DNA from: Limnohabitans sp.
GTDB lineage: Bacteria > Pseudomonadota > Gammaproteobacteria > Burkholderiales > Burkholderiaceae_C
Length of the DNA stretch: 16,734 nucleotides
Assembly (NCBI GenBank): GCA_030729445.1
Contig: JANQXJ010000086.1
Coordinates: forward strand, 9,807 to 26,540
Direction of reading: 5' to 3'
Under the pieces are notes generated by a model. The model worked only from the letters and a program-made list of their open reading frames with translations, was not told the origin of the DNA and made no database searches. This document shows, piece after piece, positions 6,600 through 13,733 of the stretch. Made by a program: the position numbers and the translations under genes. Each line of letters opens with the position of its first letter. Position 1 is the stretch's first letter.

Positions 6600-6902
6600 A
6601 TGATCCTCGAACTCGCCGACATCCGCATCCAGCCTGGCCAGCAGGCCGCTTTTGAACAAGCCATCGAGCTGGGCCTGAACACCGTGGCCTCCAAGGCCAA
6701 GGGCTTTCGAGGGGCCAAGGTCAACCGCTGCATTGAATCCCCTGAACGCTTTGTGCTGCAGATTTTCTGGGATACCTTGGAAGACCACACGGTGGGCTTT
6801 CGTCAGTCACCGCTGTTCACCGAATGGCGTGCCATCGTGGGCCCCTTCTTTGCCGCGCCTCCGCATGTGGAGCACTTCGAGCTGACCTACACCTCGGCCT
6901 GA
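6600..6902 (+). CDS. ABM-fold (antibiotic biosynthesis monooxygenase-like) protein
   Basis: The 100-residue protein has the dimeric ferredoxin-like pattern of the ABM family: strand MILELADIRIQPGQQAAFEQAI, a central KGFRGAKVNRCIESPERFVLQIFWDTLEDHTVGFRQSP and a C-terminal FFAAPPHVEHFELT. FVLQIFWDTLEDH matches the typical F.L...W.s.eah motif. Members include quinol monooxygenases, haem-degrading enzymes and many proteins of unknown role. No haem-binding residue can be assigned with confidence. An in-frame ATG at 6543 would add 19 residues without family support, and GGACAAG lies close before the ATG at 6600. It faces the MarR gene convergently. Confidence 0.7.
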   Translation: MILELADIRIQPGQQAAFEQAIELGLNTVASKAKGFRGAKVNRCIESPERFVLQIFWDTLEDHTVGFRQSPLFTEWRAIVGPFFAAPPHVEHFELTYTSA

Positions 6903-6932
6903 GCCAAGTCAGCGGCCATCTGAAGGCCTGCA

Positions 6933-7370
6933 TCAACTGCTTTGATGGCCTTTGACCAGAAGCGAGAGCAAATGCACAAACTGGCTTTGCTCTTGCGGCG
7001 TCAGCGGGCTCAGGATTTTTTCTTGCACCCGGGCCACATCGGACTGGATGTCGGCCAAGGCTTGCACACCTTGCGGGGTGACCACCAGCAGCTTGCGTCT
7101 GCGGTCGGTCGGATCGGCCTCGCGCACCACCCAACCCTTGGCCTCCAGCCGCCCAATCACCGAGCCTGAAGTCGCCGGGTCAAAGGCCACCCGTTTGGCC
7201 AGGCTCACCTGGTCGATGCCGGGGCTGTCCAGTAAGGCGTTCAAGATGGCAAATTGAACGGGCGTGATGTCGGCACTGGCCAATTGCTCAGCAAAAATGG
7301 CCACAGCAATTTGCTGGGCCCGGCGTATCAGGTGACCCGGTGTGGTTTGCAGGTCGATGCTTTTGATCAT
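6933..7370 (-). CDS. MarR-family transcriptional regulator
   Basis: The 145-residue winged-helix protein has normal MarR length. The helix-turn-helix is at about 34-80 (ITPVQFAILNALLDSPGIDQVSLAKRVAFDPATSGSVIGRLEAKGW) and is followed by the wing READPTDRRRKLLVVT with its DxR signature. The N-terminal and C-terminal helices (LIRRAQQIAVAIFAEQL and FVHLLSLLVKG) would form the dimer interface. It is divergent from the FAH-family gene across 88 bases, the usual arrangement for a MarR repressor of aromatic or phenolic acid catabolism that responds to a pathway ligand. Its ligand is unknown. No Shine-Dalgarno is visible before the ATG at 7370. Confidence 0.88.
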   Translation of the reverse strand: MIKSIDLQTTPGHLIRRAQQIAVAIFAEQLASADITPVQFAILNALLDSPGIDQVSLAKRVAFDPATSGSVIGRLEAKGWVVREADPTDRRRKLLVVTPQGVQALADIQSDVARVQEKILSPLTPQEQSQFVHLLSLLVKGHQSS

Positions 7371-7436
7371 GTGCGTGACGTGTTGCGGGGATGGCGCAGG
7401 TGCCCGAGCTCAAACATTCCGATTAACATCTGATTT

Positions 7437-7450
7437 TCAATTCTTGAGAA
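7437..7450. promoter_or_regulatory. Candidate operator between the MarR and FAH-family genes
   Basis: Two overlapping small inverted repeats, TCAA-TTC-TTGA (7437-7447) and TTCT-TG-AGAA (7441-7450), lie just before the FAH-family start at 7459. A regulator bound here would block ribosome or polymerase access. The arms are only four bases each, so this is a weak call. Confidence 0.25.
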
Positions 7451-7458
7451 AGCGACCC

Positions 7459-8154
7459 ATGAGTTTTGTATTTTCACCCATGCCTGTGGTCTCGGTGCCT
7501 GTGCTCGGCCAACCCGAACGATTTCCGGTGCACCGCGTTTACTGCGTGGGTCGCAATTACGAGGAACATGCCAAGGAAATGGGCTTCACCGGTCGCGAGC
7601 CGCCGTTCTTCTTCCTCAAACCTGCCGACAGCCTGGTGGTGGTCGACGCTGGCCAGACCGGTGTCATGCCCTACCCCAGCCTGACCCAAAACCTGCACCA
7701 TGAGATTGAACTCGTGGTGGCCATCGGCTTGGGTGGGCGAAATATCCAAGCCGCCGATGCGGCCAAGCACATCTATGGTTATGCGGTAGGCCTGGACATG
7801 ACGCGCCGCGACCTGCAAAACGAGATGAAAAAACAAGGCCGCCCCTGGTGCATCGGCAAGGCCTTCGACTACTCAGCGCCTATTGGCCCGATCACACCCA
7901 TCGCACAAGCCGGTGACGTGAACAACGCCGAAATCAGCCTGCAAGTCAACGGTGCGGACCGCCAGCGCAGCAACGTGGCCAAACTCATCTGGAGCGTGGC
8001 CGAAACCATCGAACACCTCTCAGCAGCGTGGGAGCTGCAGCCCGGTGACCTGATTTACACAGGCACCCCCGAAGGCGTGGCGGCCGTGGTGGCGGGTGAC
8101 TCTTTGGTGGGTCAGGTGGCGGGACTGGGCCGCCTGGAAATCAAAATCACCTGA
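7459..8154 (+). CDS. Fumarylacetoacetate-hydrolase-family protein, probably fumarylpyruvate hydrolase
   Basis: The 231-residue protein is a single FAH catalytic domain. RVYCVGRNYEEHAKEMG (26-42) and PPFFFLKPADSLV (48-60) are typical of the NagK / 2-oxo-hept-3-ene-dioate hydratase-like group. HHEIELVVAIG supplies metal ligands Glu82 and Glu84, GLDMTRRDLQ supplies Asp113, and GKAFDYSAPIG and YTGTPEGV complete the active site. NagK cleaves fumarylpyruvate to fumarate and pyruvate at the end of the glutathione-independent gentisate route. The start at 7459 fits the family N-terminus; the frame is open further upstream but that part is unlike the family. The divergent MarR gene supports aromatic-acid catabolism. 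No gentisate dioxygenase is in the window, and another acylpyruvate hydrolase activity is possible. Confidence 0.8.
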   Translation: MSFVFSPMPVVSVPVLGQPERFPVHRVYCVGRNYEEHAKEMGFTGREPPFFFLKPADSLVVVDAGQTGVMPYPSLTQNLHHEIELVVAIGLGGRNIQAADAAKHIYGYAVGLDMTRRDLQNEMKKQGRPWCIGKAFDYSAPIGPITPIAQAGDVNNAEISLQVNGADRQRSNVAKLIWSVAETIEHLSAAWELQPGDLIYTGTPEGVAAVVAGDSLVGQVAGLGRLEIKIT

Positions 8155-8212
8155 ATCGGGGCTTGAGTGAGCGCTGTTTTAGGGCATGCACCAACGGCGT
8201 TTTCCCCATGAA

Positions 8213-8290
8213 TAAAAATGCAAACAACTCAATAACAAAAGGGTTTACCCCAGTAAAAAAACAAAAAAGTTGCAACATAATGCATTTTTA
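8213..8290. repeat. Perfect 10-bp inverted repeat bounding an AT-rich control segment
   Basis: TAAAAATGCA (8213-8222) and TGCATTTTTA (8281-8290) are exact inverted copies 58 bases apart. Between them are GGGTTTACCC (8241-8250, four-base arms) and the perfect palindrome GTTGCAAC (8269-8276). The segment is far more AT-rich than its surroundings. The layout could suit a looping regulator upstream of the TRAP promoter. No known site family is recognised. Confidence 0.45.
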
Positions 8291-8302
8291 ATCCCTTTGA
8301 AC

Positions 8303-8323
8303 CACCCCAACGGCCTTGGGGTG
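8303..8323. terminator. Stable hairpin between the FAH-family gene and dctP
   Basis: CACCCCAA (8303-8310), loop CGGCC, TTGGGGTG (8316-8323) gives a perfect eight-base stem. No T-run follows on the plus strand, so it may be a weak or Rho-assisted terminator for the FAH-family transcript, or an operator. It sits 25 bases before the candidate -35 of dctP. Confidence 0.35.
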
Positions 8324-8347
8324 ATCGAATTGGCGGTGTTGATTTAA

Positions 8348-8375
8348 TTAACCGACCGAACGGTTGGTTTATGAT
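8348..8375 (+). promoter_or_regulatory. Candidate TRAP operon promoter with a 20-bp palindromic operator in its spacer
   Basis: TTAACC (8348-8353, 4/6 to the -35) and TATGAT (8370-8375, 5/6 to the -10) are 16 bases apart. The palindrome at 8350-8369, core ACCGACCGAACGGTTGGT, has half-sites differing at a single position and fills the spacer. The half-site pattern ACCnACCG/CGGTnGGT is like operators of TetR-type regulators of acid and acyl-CoA metabolism. A repressor here would exclude RNA polymerase. Transcription would start near 8382, before the ribosome site GGAG at 8395-8398, which fits the GTG start at 8407. Confidence 0.55.
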
Positions 8376-8406
8376 GATTTCTTTTAACCCTGTTGGAGAC
8401 AAACCA

Positions 8407-9441
8407 GTGAAAAAATTCCTGCAACAAACGGCCTTGGCCGCAGGCCTGATGGCCGTTGGTTTTGGCGTCCATGCCCAAACCATCACTTTGAAAGTGCACC
8501 ACTTTTTGGGGCCACAGTCCATCCAGCACACCACCATGCTGGGCGACTGGTGCAAAAACATCGCCAAAGACTCCAACAACCGCCTGCAGTGCCAGATCTT
8601 CCCAGCCATGCAGTTGGGCGGCACCCCACCGCAGCTGTATGACCAAGCCAAAGACGGCGTGGCCGATGTGGTCTGGACCGTGGCCGGTTACTCGGCTGGC
8701 CGTTTTGCCAAGACCCAAGTGTTTGAGCTGCCCTTCACCATGACCAATGCCGCCGCCACCAGCCGCGCCGCTTGGGACTTCGTGCAAAAACACGCCATGG
8801 ACGAGCACAAGGACGTGAAACTGCTGGCGGTGCATGTGCATGGCCCAGGCGTGATCTTCACCCGCGACAAGCCCATCACCAAGATGGAAGACTTCAAGGG
8901 CATGAAAATGCGTGCACCCACGGCCAACGTTACCAAGATGTTGGCCAAAATGGGCGCAACCCCCGTGGGCATGCCCGTTCCTGCGGTCTCTGAGGCTTTG
9001 TCCAAAGGCGTGATCGATGGCGCGGTGATTCCTTACGAAGTGGCCCCAGGCCTGAAGGTGCACGAGCTGACCAAGTTCAGCGCCGAGACCGACAAGAGCT
9101 ACCCCGCCCTGTACACCACCGTGTTCGTGGTGCCCATGAACAAGGCCAAGTACGAGTCGCTGCCTGCTGACCTGAAAGCCGTGATCGACAAGAACTCTGG
9201 TCGTGAGTTCTCAGCCTTCCTGGGCAGCACACAAGAAGGCAATGATGTGCCTGGCCGCAAGGTTTTTGCCAACACCAAAACCCAGACCATCTCGGTGATC
9301 CCACCGTCTGAGTTGGCCCGCTGGAAAAAGGCCACTGACGAACAGGACAACGAGTGGGTGTCTGCCATGAACAAGCGCGGCCAAAACGGTGCCGCTTTGC
9401 TCAAGGATGCCCAAGACCTGATCAAGCAATACACCAAGTAA
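8407..9441 (+). CDS. dctP: TRAP transporter solute-binding protein (DctP family)
   Basis: The 344-residue periplasmic binding protein captures an organic acid and delivers it to the DctQM membrane complex. From the GTG at 8407 it has a clean signal peptide (KK, then LQQTALAAGLMAVGFGV, cleavage after VHA-Q at residue 23). DctP-family segments follow: GGTPPQLYDQAKDGVADVVWTVAGY, FELPF, the KGMKMRAP motif whose Arg normally salt-bridges the ligand carboxylate, and the segment PVGMPVPAVSEALSKGVIDG. GGAG eight bases before the GTG fixes the start; an ATG at 8371 lies in the candidate -10 box and would spoil the signal peptide. The ligand cannot be named from sequence. It is first in the operon dctP-dctQ-dctM-nudix. 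Confidence 0.92.
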   Translation: MKKFLQQTALAAGLMAVGFGVHAQTITLKVHHFLGPQSIQHTTMLGDWCKNIAKDSNNRLQCQIFPAMQLGGTPPQLYDQAKDGVADVVWTVAGYSAGRFAKTQVFELPFTMTNAAATSRAAWDFVQKHAMDEHKDVKLLAVHVHGPGVIFTRDKPITKMEDFKGMKMRAPTANVTKMLAKMGATPVGMPVPAVSEALSKGVIDGAVIPYEVAPGLKVHELTKFSAETDKSYPALYTTVFVVPMNKAKYESLPADLKAVIDKNSGREFSAFLGSTQEGNDVPGRKVFANTKTQTISVIPPSELARWKKATDEQDNEWVSAMNKRGQNGAALLKDAQDLIKQYTK

Positions 9442-9498
9442 AGACTTCGGTCTTGTTTGGCGATTCATGGGGTGAGCTGCGGCCCACCCCATTTTTTT
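9441..9498 (+). terminator. Tandem hairpins with T-run between dctP and dctQ (attenuator)
   Basis: AAGAC-TTCG-GTCTT (9441-9454) is a short stem with the very stable UUCG loop and overlaps the dctP stop. Then ATGGGGTG (9467-9474) and CACCCCAT (9485-9492) form a perfect eight-base stem, with two further G-C pairs inside, and T9492-T9498 follows. This is a standard intrinsic terminator, only six bases before the dctQ ribosome site. Partial read-through would make the binding protein in excess over the membrane subunits. Confidence 0.75.
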
Positions 9499-9515
9499 GT
9501 CCCTAGGAGAAGCCC

Positions 9516-10037
9516 GTGGCAGAAGCCGTTCATGTTTTATCCACACGTCAGTACCAAGGCCTGGGCTGGGTGCTGGACCGCTTGTGCAAACTGCTGGCCA
9601 TCTTGTCGGGCTTGACCTTGTTGGCCATGGCCTTCATGTCTTTGCGCAGCATCGTTGGCCGCGCTTTTTTTGATGCGCCACTGCTGGGCGACTTTGAGCT
9701 GGTGCAGTTCTTGTGCGCGGGCGCCGTGGCCATGTCGCTGCCCTATACACACTGGATCTCGGGCCATGTGATTGTGGATTTCTTCACCGCCAATGCCCCG
9801 GCACGCCTCAACGCCGTGCTCGACACCTTGGCCAATTTGTTGCTGTCGTTTTTTGCTGGCCTGATCAGCTGGCGTGTCTTTGTAGGCCTGCTCGATTTGC
9901 GAGGCAGTTTTGACGCCTCGATGCTTTTGGAAATCCCCACCTGGTGGGCCTATGTCCCCTTGGTGCCTTCGTTTGCGCTGTTGTCCCTCACGGCTCTGTA
10001 CCGCGCCGTTGAAAAAATGAAAGAGGCCCAATCATGA
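9516..10037 (+). CDS. dctQ: TRAP transporter small membrane subunit (DctQ family)
   Basis: The 173-residue protein fits the DctQ size and four-helix pattern: KLLAILSGLTLLAMAFMSL, FELVQFLCAGAVAMSLPY, LDTLANLLLSFFAGLISWRVFVGLL and WAYVPLVPSFALLSLTALYRAV. The segments SIVGRAFFDAPLLGDFELVQF and PYTHWISGHVIVDFF are typical of the family. It pairs with DctM in the inner membrane. The GTG start at 9516 is fixed by AGGAG six bases upstream. Its stop overlaps the start of dctM by four bases, so the two are translationally coupled. The upstream terminator-like hairpins should reduce its level relative to dctP. Confidence 0.9.
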   Translation: MAEAVHVLSTRQYQGLGWVLDRLCKLLAILSGLTLLAMAFMSLRSIVGRAFFDAPLLGDFELVQFLCAGAVAMSLPYTHWISGHVIVDFFTANAPARLNAVLDTLANLLLSFFAGLISWRVFVGLLDLRGSFDASMLLEIPTWWAYVPLVPSFALLSLTALYRAVEKMKEAQS

Positions 10038-11350
10038 GCGGCATCGAATGGGGTGGTTTGATGTTTGCGGTCCTGCTGGGGCTGTTGGCGCTGCGGGTGC
10101 ACATTGGCGTGGCCATGCTGCTGGCGGGCACAGTGGGCTACACCTTTGTGGCAGGCTGGGATCCGCTGATGAGTTTTTTCAAAAATGCGGCCTTTGCCCG
10201 TTATTCCTCTTACGACCTGTCGGTGGTACCCCTGTTTTTGCTGATGGGCCAATTTGCCACCAACGGGGGCTTGTCCAAAGCATTGTTCAAGGCGGGTAAC
10301 GCCATGATTGGCCACTGGCGCGGCGGCATGGCCATGGCGGCTGTGACCTCGTGTGCTGGCTTTGGGGCGATTTGCGGCTCATCCTTGGCCACGGCGGCCA
10401 CCATGGGCCAAGTAGCATTGCCCGAGCTCAAAGCGCACAACTACTCTGAACGCCTGTCGGCTGCCGTGATCGCAGCGGGCGGCACTTTGGGCATCTTAAT
10501 TCCGCCCTCGGTGCCCTTGGTCATCTACGCCATCATCACCGAACAAAACATCGCCAAAATGTTTTTGGCAGCCTTTGTGCCGGGCATCATTGCCGCCGTC
10601 GGTTACATGGTGGTGATCGGCGTCATCGCCCGCGTCAGCCCGCAAGATGCGCCCCGTGGCGTGCGTTTCAGCTGGGCGCAACGCCTGACGGCGCTGGCCG
10701 AAACATGGCCGGTTTTGCTGATCTTTTTGGTCGTGATTGGCGGCATTTACGGCGGCTTATTCACCCCCACCGAAGCCGCTTCCATCGGCACCGTGGCCAC
10801 AGCTTTTGTGGCCTGGAAGTCTGGCGGCTTGCGCGGCCAAGGCTTTTTGCAATGCCTGTATGGCGCAGCGGCCGGTACGGGCATGATCTTCCTGATCTTG
10901 CTGGGCGCGGATGTGCTGAACGTGTTTTTGGCGCTGACCCAAGTCAACACCGAACTGGCCAAATGGGTGGTCAGCATGGACCTGTCACCGCTGGCCGTGC
11001 TGTTCACCATCATTGCCATTTACCTGGTGCTGGGCTGCGTGATGGACAGTTTGTCCATGCTGCTGCTGACCATCCCGATTTTCTTTCCCATCATCATGGG
11101 CATTGATTTGTGGGGCATGGACCCCGAGTCCAAAGCCATCTGGTTTGGCATATTGGCACTGATGGTCGTGGAGATTGGCCTGATCACGCCACCCGTGGGC
11201 ATGAACGTGTTTATCATCAGCAGCATGACGAAAGATGTGCCCATGAAGGACATCTTCCGCTACATCATGCCCTTCCTGGCCTCTGACCTTTTGCGCATCT
11301 TGCTGATTGTCTTTGTGCCCTCCGTTGTCCTATTTGCCCTGAAACTCTGA
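10034..11350 (+). CDS. dctM: TRAP transporter large permease subunit (DctM family)
   Basis: The 438-residue permease has normal DctM length and about 12 hydrophobic segments. Family signatures include GLSKALFKAGNAMIGHWRGGMAMAAVTSCAGFGAICGSSLATAATMGQVALPEL, then AAGGTLGILIPPSVPLVIYAI, TEAASIGTVATAF and GLITPPVGMNVFIIS near the C-terminus. It catalyses sodium-coupled uptake of the acid delivered by DctP. The ATG overlaps the dctQ stop by four bases. The downstream Nudix gene starts two bases after its TGA, so translation probably continues into it. Confidence 0.94.
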   Translation: MSGIEWGGLMFAVLLGLLALRVHIGVAMLLAGTVGYTFVAGWDPLMSFFKNAAFARYSSYDLSVVPLFLLMGQFATNGGLSKALFKAGNAMIGHWRGGMAMAAVTSCAGFGAICGSSLATAATMGQVALPELKAHNYSERLSAAVIAAGGTLGILIPPSVPLVIYAIITEQNIAKMFLAAFVPGIIAAVGYMVVIGVIARVSPQDAPRGVRFSWAQRLTALAETWPVLLIFLVVIGGIYGGLFTPTEAASIGTVATAFVAWKSGGLRGQGFLQCLYGAAAGTGMIFLILLGADVLNVFLALTQVNTELAKWVVSMDLSPLAVLFTIIAIYLVLGCVMDSLSMLLLTIPIFFPIIMGIDLWGMDPESKAIWFGILALMVVEIGLITPPVGMNVFIISSMTKDVPMKDIFRYIMPFLASDLLRILLIVFVPSVVLFALKL

Positions 11351-11352
11351 CC

Positions 11353-11901
11353 ATGTACACACGAGAAGCCATTCGACATTGCCGCCAGTGCGGTGCTTCG
11401 GTGGCTTACCGTTTGCCCGACGACGGCGACACCAAGCAGCGTGCCATCTGCACCGCCTGCCACACGGTGCACTACGAAAACCCTCTGAATGTGGTGGGCA
11501 CCGTGCCCCATTGGGGTGACCAGGTGCTGCTTTGCAAGCGCAACATCGAGCCGCGCAAGGGCAAATGGACCTTGCCTGCAGGCTTCATGGAACTGGGCGA
11601 ATCCACATCACAAGGCGCGGCCCGCGAGACCACCGAAGAAGCCGGGGCCCAATTCATCATGGAAGACCTGCTCACCGTGATGAGCGTGCCGCGTGTGGGC
11701 CAGGTGCACCTGTACTACCGCGCCCGCCTGACCAGCGACGTGTTCGACCCCGGGCACGAAACCATGGAAGCGCGGCTGTTCAAGGAAGATGAAATTCCTT
11801 GGGACGAATTGGCTTTTCGTACCGTCAAGGAAACGCTGGAACACTACTTTGCTGATCGGCGTGCGGGCTGTTTTGCCACACACGCGTTTGACATCGCCTG
11901 A
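11353..11901 (+). CDS. Zinc-ribbon Nudix hydrolase
   Basis: The 182-residue protein has an N-terminal zinc ribbon (Cys10, Cys13, Cys33, Cys36) followed by a canonical Nudix box, GFMELGE at 77-83 with RETTEEAGA at 91-99. The ribbon-plus-Nudix architecture recalls NudC (NADH pyrophosphatase), but the protein is shorter and the NudC C-terminal SQPWPFPxS motif is absent, so NudC itself is unlikely. An ADP-ribose- or NAD-type nucleotide hydrolase is the best guess. It starts two bases after the dctM stop and appears to be the fourth gene of the TRAP operon, which is unusual for this family. It ends 39 bases before the convergent acyl-CoA synthetase. Confidence 0.85.
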   Translation: MYTREAIRHCRQCGASVAYRLPDDGDTKQRAICTACHTVHYENPLNVVGTVPHWGDQVLLCKRNIEPRKGKWTLPAGFMELGESTSQGAARETTEEAGAQFIMEDLLTVMSVPRVGQVHLYYRARLTSDVFDPGHETMEARLFKEDEIPWDELAFRTVKETLEHYFADRRAGCFATHAFDIA

Positions 11902-11940
11902 ACCCCGCCCCTTCAGGCGCTCTGCGCACTTGCCTTGGCC

Positions 11941-13599
11941 TCACACATCAATGGCTTGAGCAGACCCCGCCTGTTTGCGCAACTCAAACTTCTGAATCTT
12001 GCCCGTGCTGGTTTTGGGCAGCTCGCCAAACACCACCGCACGCGGCACCTTGAAGCCCGCCAAATGCTGCTTGCAGTGCGCCACGATCTGCTCGGCCGTG
12101 ACCTGCGCGTCGGCTTTCAACTCCACAAAGGCACACGGCGTCTCGCCCCAACGGGCATCGGGCTTGGCGACCACGGCGGCGGCCAGCACCGCAGGGTGGC
12201 GGTACAGCACGTCTTCCACTTCAATAGATGAAATGTTCTCGCCGCCCGAGATGATGATGTCTTTGCTGCGGTCCTTGATCTTGAAATAACCGTCGGGGTA
12301 CTGCACCGCCAAGTCGCCACTGTGGAACCACCCGCCCGCAAAAGCTTCTTGTGTAGCCTTGGGGTTCTTGAGGTAACCCTTCATGGTGATGTTGCCCTTG
12401 AACATGATCTCGCCCATGGTTTCGCCATCTTGTGGCACCGGTTGCATCGTCTCAGGGTTGAGCACCCGCACATCGCGCTGCAGGTGGTAGCGCACGCCTT
12501 GACGGGCATTCAGCCGAGCCCGGTCGCCAATGTCGAGCGCGTCCCACTCGGGGTGCTTGGGGCACACCGTGGCCGGGCCATAGACCTCGGTCAGGCCATA
12601 CACATGGGTCAAATCAAAACCCATTTGCTCCATGCCTTCAATCATGGATGCCGGGGGGGCTGCGCCTGCGACCATGGCCTTGATGCCTGCGGGCACACCC
12701 GCCTTCATCGCGGCCGGGGCGTTCACCAGCAGGCCATGCACGATGGGCGCACCGCAGTAATGCGTGACGCCGTGGTCGCGCATGGCGTCGAACATGGCCT
12801 GCGCATCGACCTTGCGCAAACACACGTTCACGCCCGCACGCGCGGCCACTGTCCACGGGAAACACCAGCCGTTGCAATGGAACATGGGCAGCGTCCACAA
12901 ATAGGCCGCATGCTTGGGCATGTCCCATTCCAGAATGTTGGAGATCGCGTTCGTCGCCGCTCCCCGGTGGTGGTAAACCACGCCTTTGGGGTTGCCGGTG
13001 GTGCCGCTGGTGTAGTTCAGTGCAATCGCGTCCCACTCGTTGGCGGGCAGGCTCCAGGCAAAGTTGGCGTCACCGCTGGCCACAAAGGCTTCATAAGTCA
13101 CCGAACCCAGCTTGTCGGTGGGGCCGGTGTACAGCGCGTCTTCCACGTCAATCACCAGCAAGGGCCGTGTGGACTGGCGCAGTGCCAGCGCTTTTTTCAT
13201 CACGCCCGAAAACTCCGGGTCCACGATCACCGCCTTGGCTTCTCCGTGGTCCAGCATGAAGGCCACGGTCTCCGGGTCCAGCCGGGTGTTCAGGGCGTTG
13301 AGCACGGCACCCGCCATGGGGATGCCGAAGTGCGCCTCCACCATCGGCGGTGTGTTGGGCAGCATCACCGCCACCGTGTCGTTCTTGCCAATGCCCGCCT
13401 GCGCCAGCGCACTGGCCAACTGACGGGTGCGGCGGTAGGTGGTGGCCCAGTCCTGACGCAAATCGCCATGCACGATGGCCAGGCGGGTCGGATACACCTC
13501 GGCGGTGCGCTCGATGAAACTCAGCGGCGAAATCGGCGCATGGTTGGCGGGGGTTTGGGGCAAATCCTGGTCGAAGATGCTGACTTTGGTTTCTGTCAT
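11941..13599 (-). CDS. Acyl-CoA synthetase (AMP-forming, medium-chain/DmdB-like)
   Basis: The 552-residue enzyme of the ANL superfamily activates a carboxylic acid to its CoA thioester with ATP. Seen motifs are the P-loop YTSGTTGNPKG (196-207), LPMFHCNGW, YGLTEVYGP, GEIMFKGNITMKGYLKN, the hinge WFHSGDLAVQYPDGYFKIKDRSKDIIISGGENISS, and the catalytic Lys in PKTSTGKIQKFELR. The long family signature resembles AlkK and methylmercaptopropionyl-CoA ligase (DmdB) rather than acetyl-CoA synthetase; the true substrate cannot be read. The ATG at 13599 gives the usual N-terminus (MTETKVSIFDQDLPQTPANHAPISPLSFIERTA) and has GGAA upstream. It is divergent from dnaG and convergent with the TRAP operon, so a link to the imported acid is possible but unproven. 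Confidence 0.88.
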   Translation of the reverse strand: MTETKVSIFDQDLPQTPANHAPISPLSFIERTAEVYPTRLAIVHGDLRQDWATTYRRTRQLASALAQAGIGKNDTVAVMLPNTPPMVEAHFGIPMAGAVLNALNTRLDPETVAFMLDHGEAKAVIVDPEFSGVMKKALALRQSTRPLLVIDVEDALYTGPTDKLGSVTYEAFVASGDANFAWSLPANEWDAIALNYTSGTTGNPKGVVYHHRGAATNAISNILEWDMPKHAAYLWTLPMFHCNGWCFPWTVAARAGVNVCLRKVDAQAMFDAMRDHGVTHYCGAPIVHGLLVNAPAAMKAGVPAGIKAMVAGAAPPASMIEGMEQMGFDLTHVYGLTEVYGPATVCPKHPEWDALDIGDRARLNARQGVRYHLQRDVRVLNPETMQPVPQDGETMGEIMFKGNITMKGYLKNPKATQEAFAGGWFHSGDLAVQYPDGYFKIKDRSKDIIISGGENISSIEVEDVLYRHPAVLAAAVVAKPDARWGETPCAFVELKADAQVTAEQIVAHCKQHLAGFKVPRAVVFGELPKTSTGKIQKFELRKQAGSAQAIDV

Positions 13600-13733
13600 A
13601 AGTGTTCCGTGAAGGCTGGCTGTCCAATGGTGAACAGTTTGCCTGAGCCCGGACAAAAATCCATGCTCGTTTGCCCCGAAACAAGTCTCTGGGCCTGCAG
13701 GGATGGCGGCTACTAATCAGCGAAAATACCCCG

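Noticed and set aside
8371..8406. ATG at 8371 as dctP start
   Set aside because: It overlaps the candidate -10 box, lacks a ribosome site and would put 12 residues before a normal signal peptide; the GTG at 8407 has GGAG eight bases upstream.
11902..11940. Terminator between the Nudix gene and the acyl-CoA synthetase
   Set aside because: Only a four-base GCGC/GCGC arm pair is seen and no T-run follows.
12322..13716. A 464-codon plus-strand open frame
   Set aside because: It is antisense to the acyl-CoA synthetase gene, whose motifs are complete, and its His/Gly-rich product resembles no family.
13600..13733. Promoters for dnaG and the acyl-CoA synthetase in the divergent gap
   Set aside because: I found no -35/-10 pair with acceptable spacing on either strand, and no copy of the TRAP-promoter palindrome.
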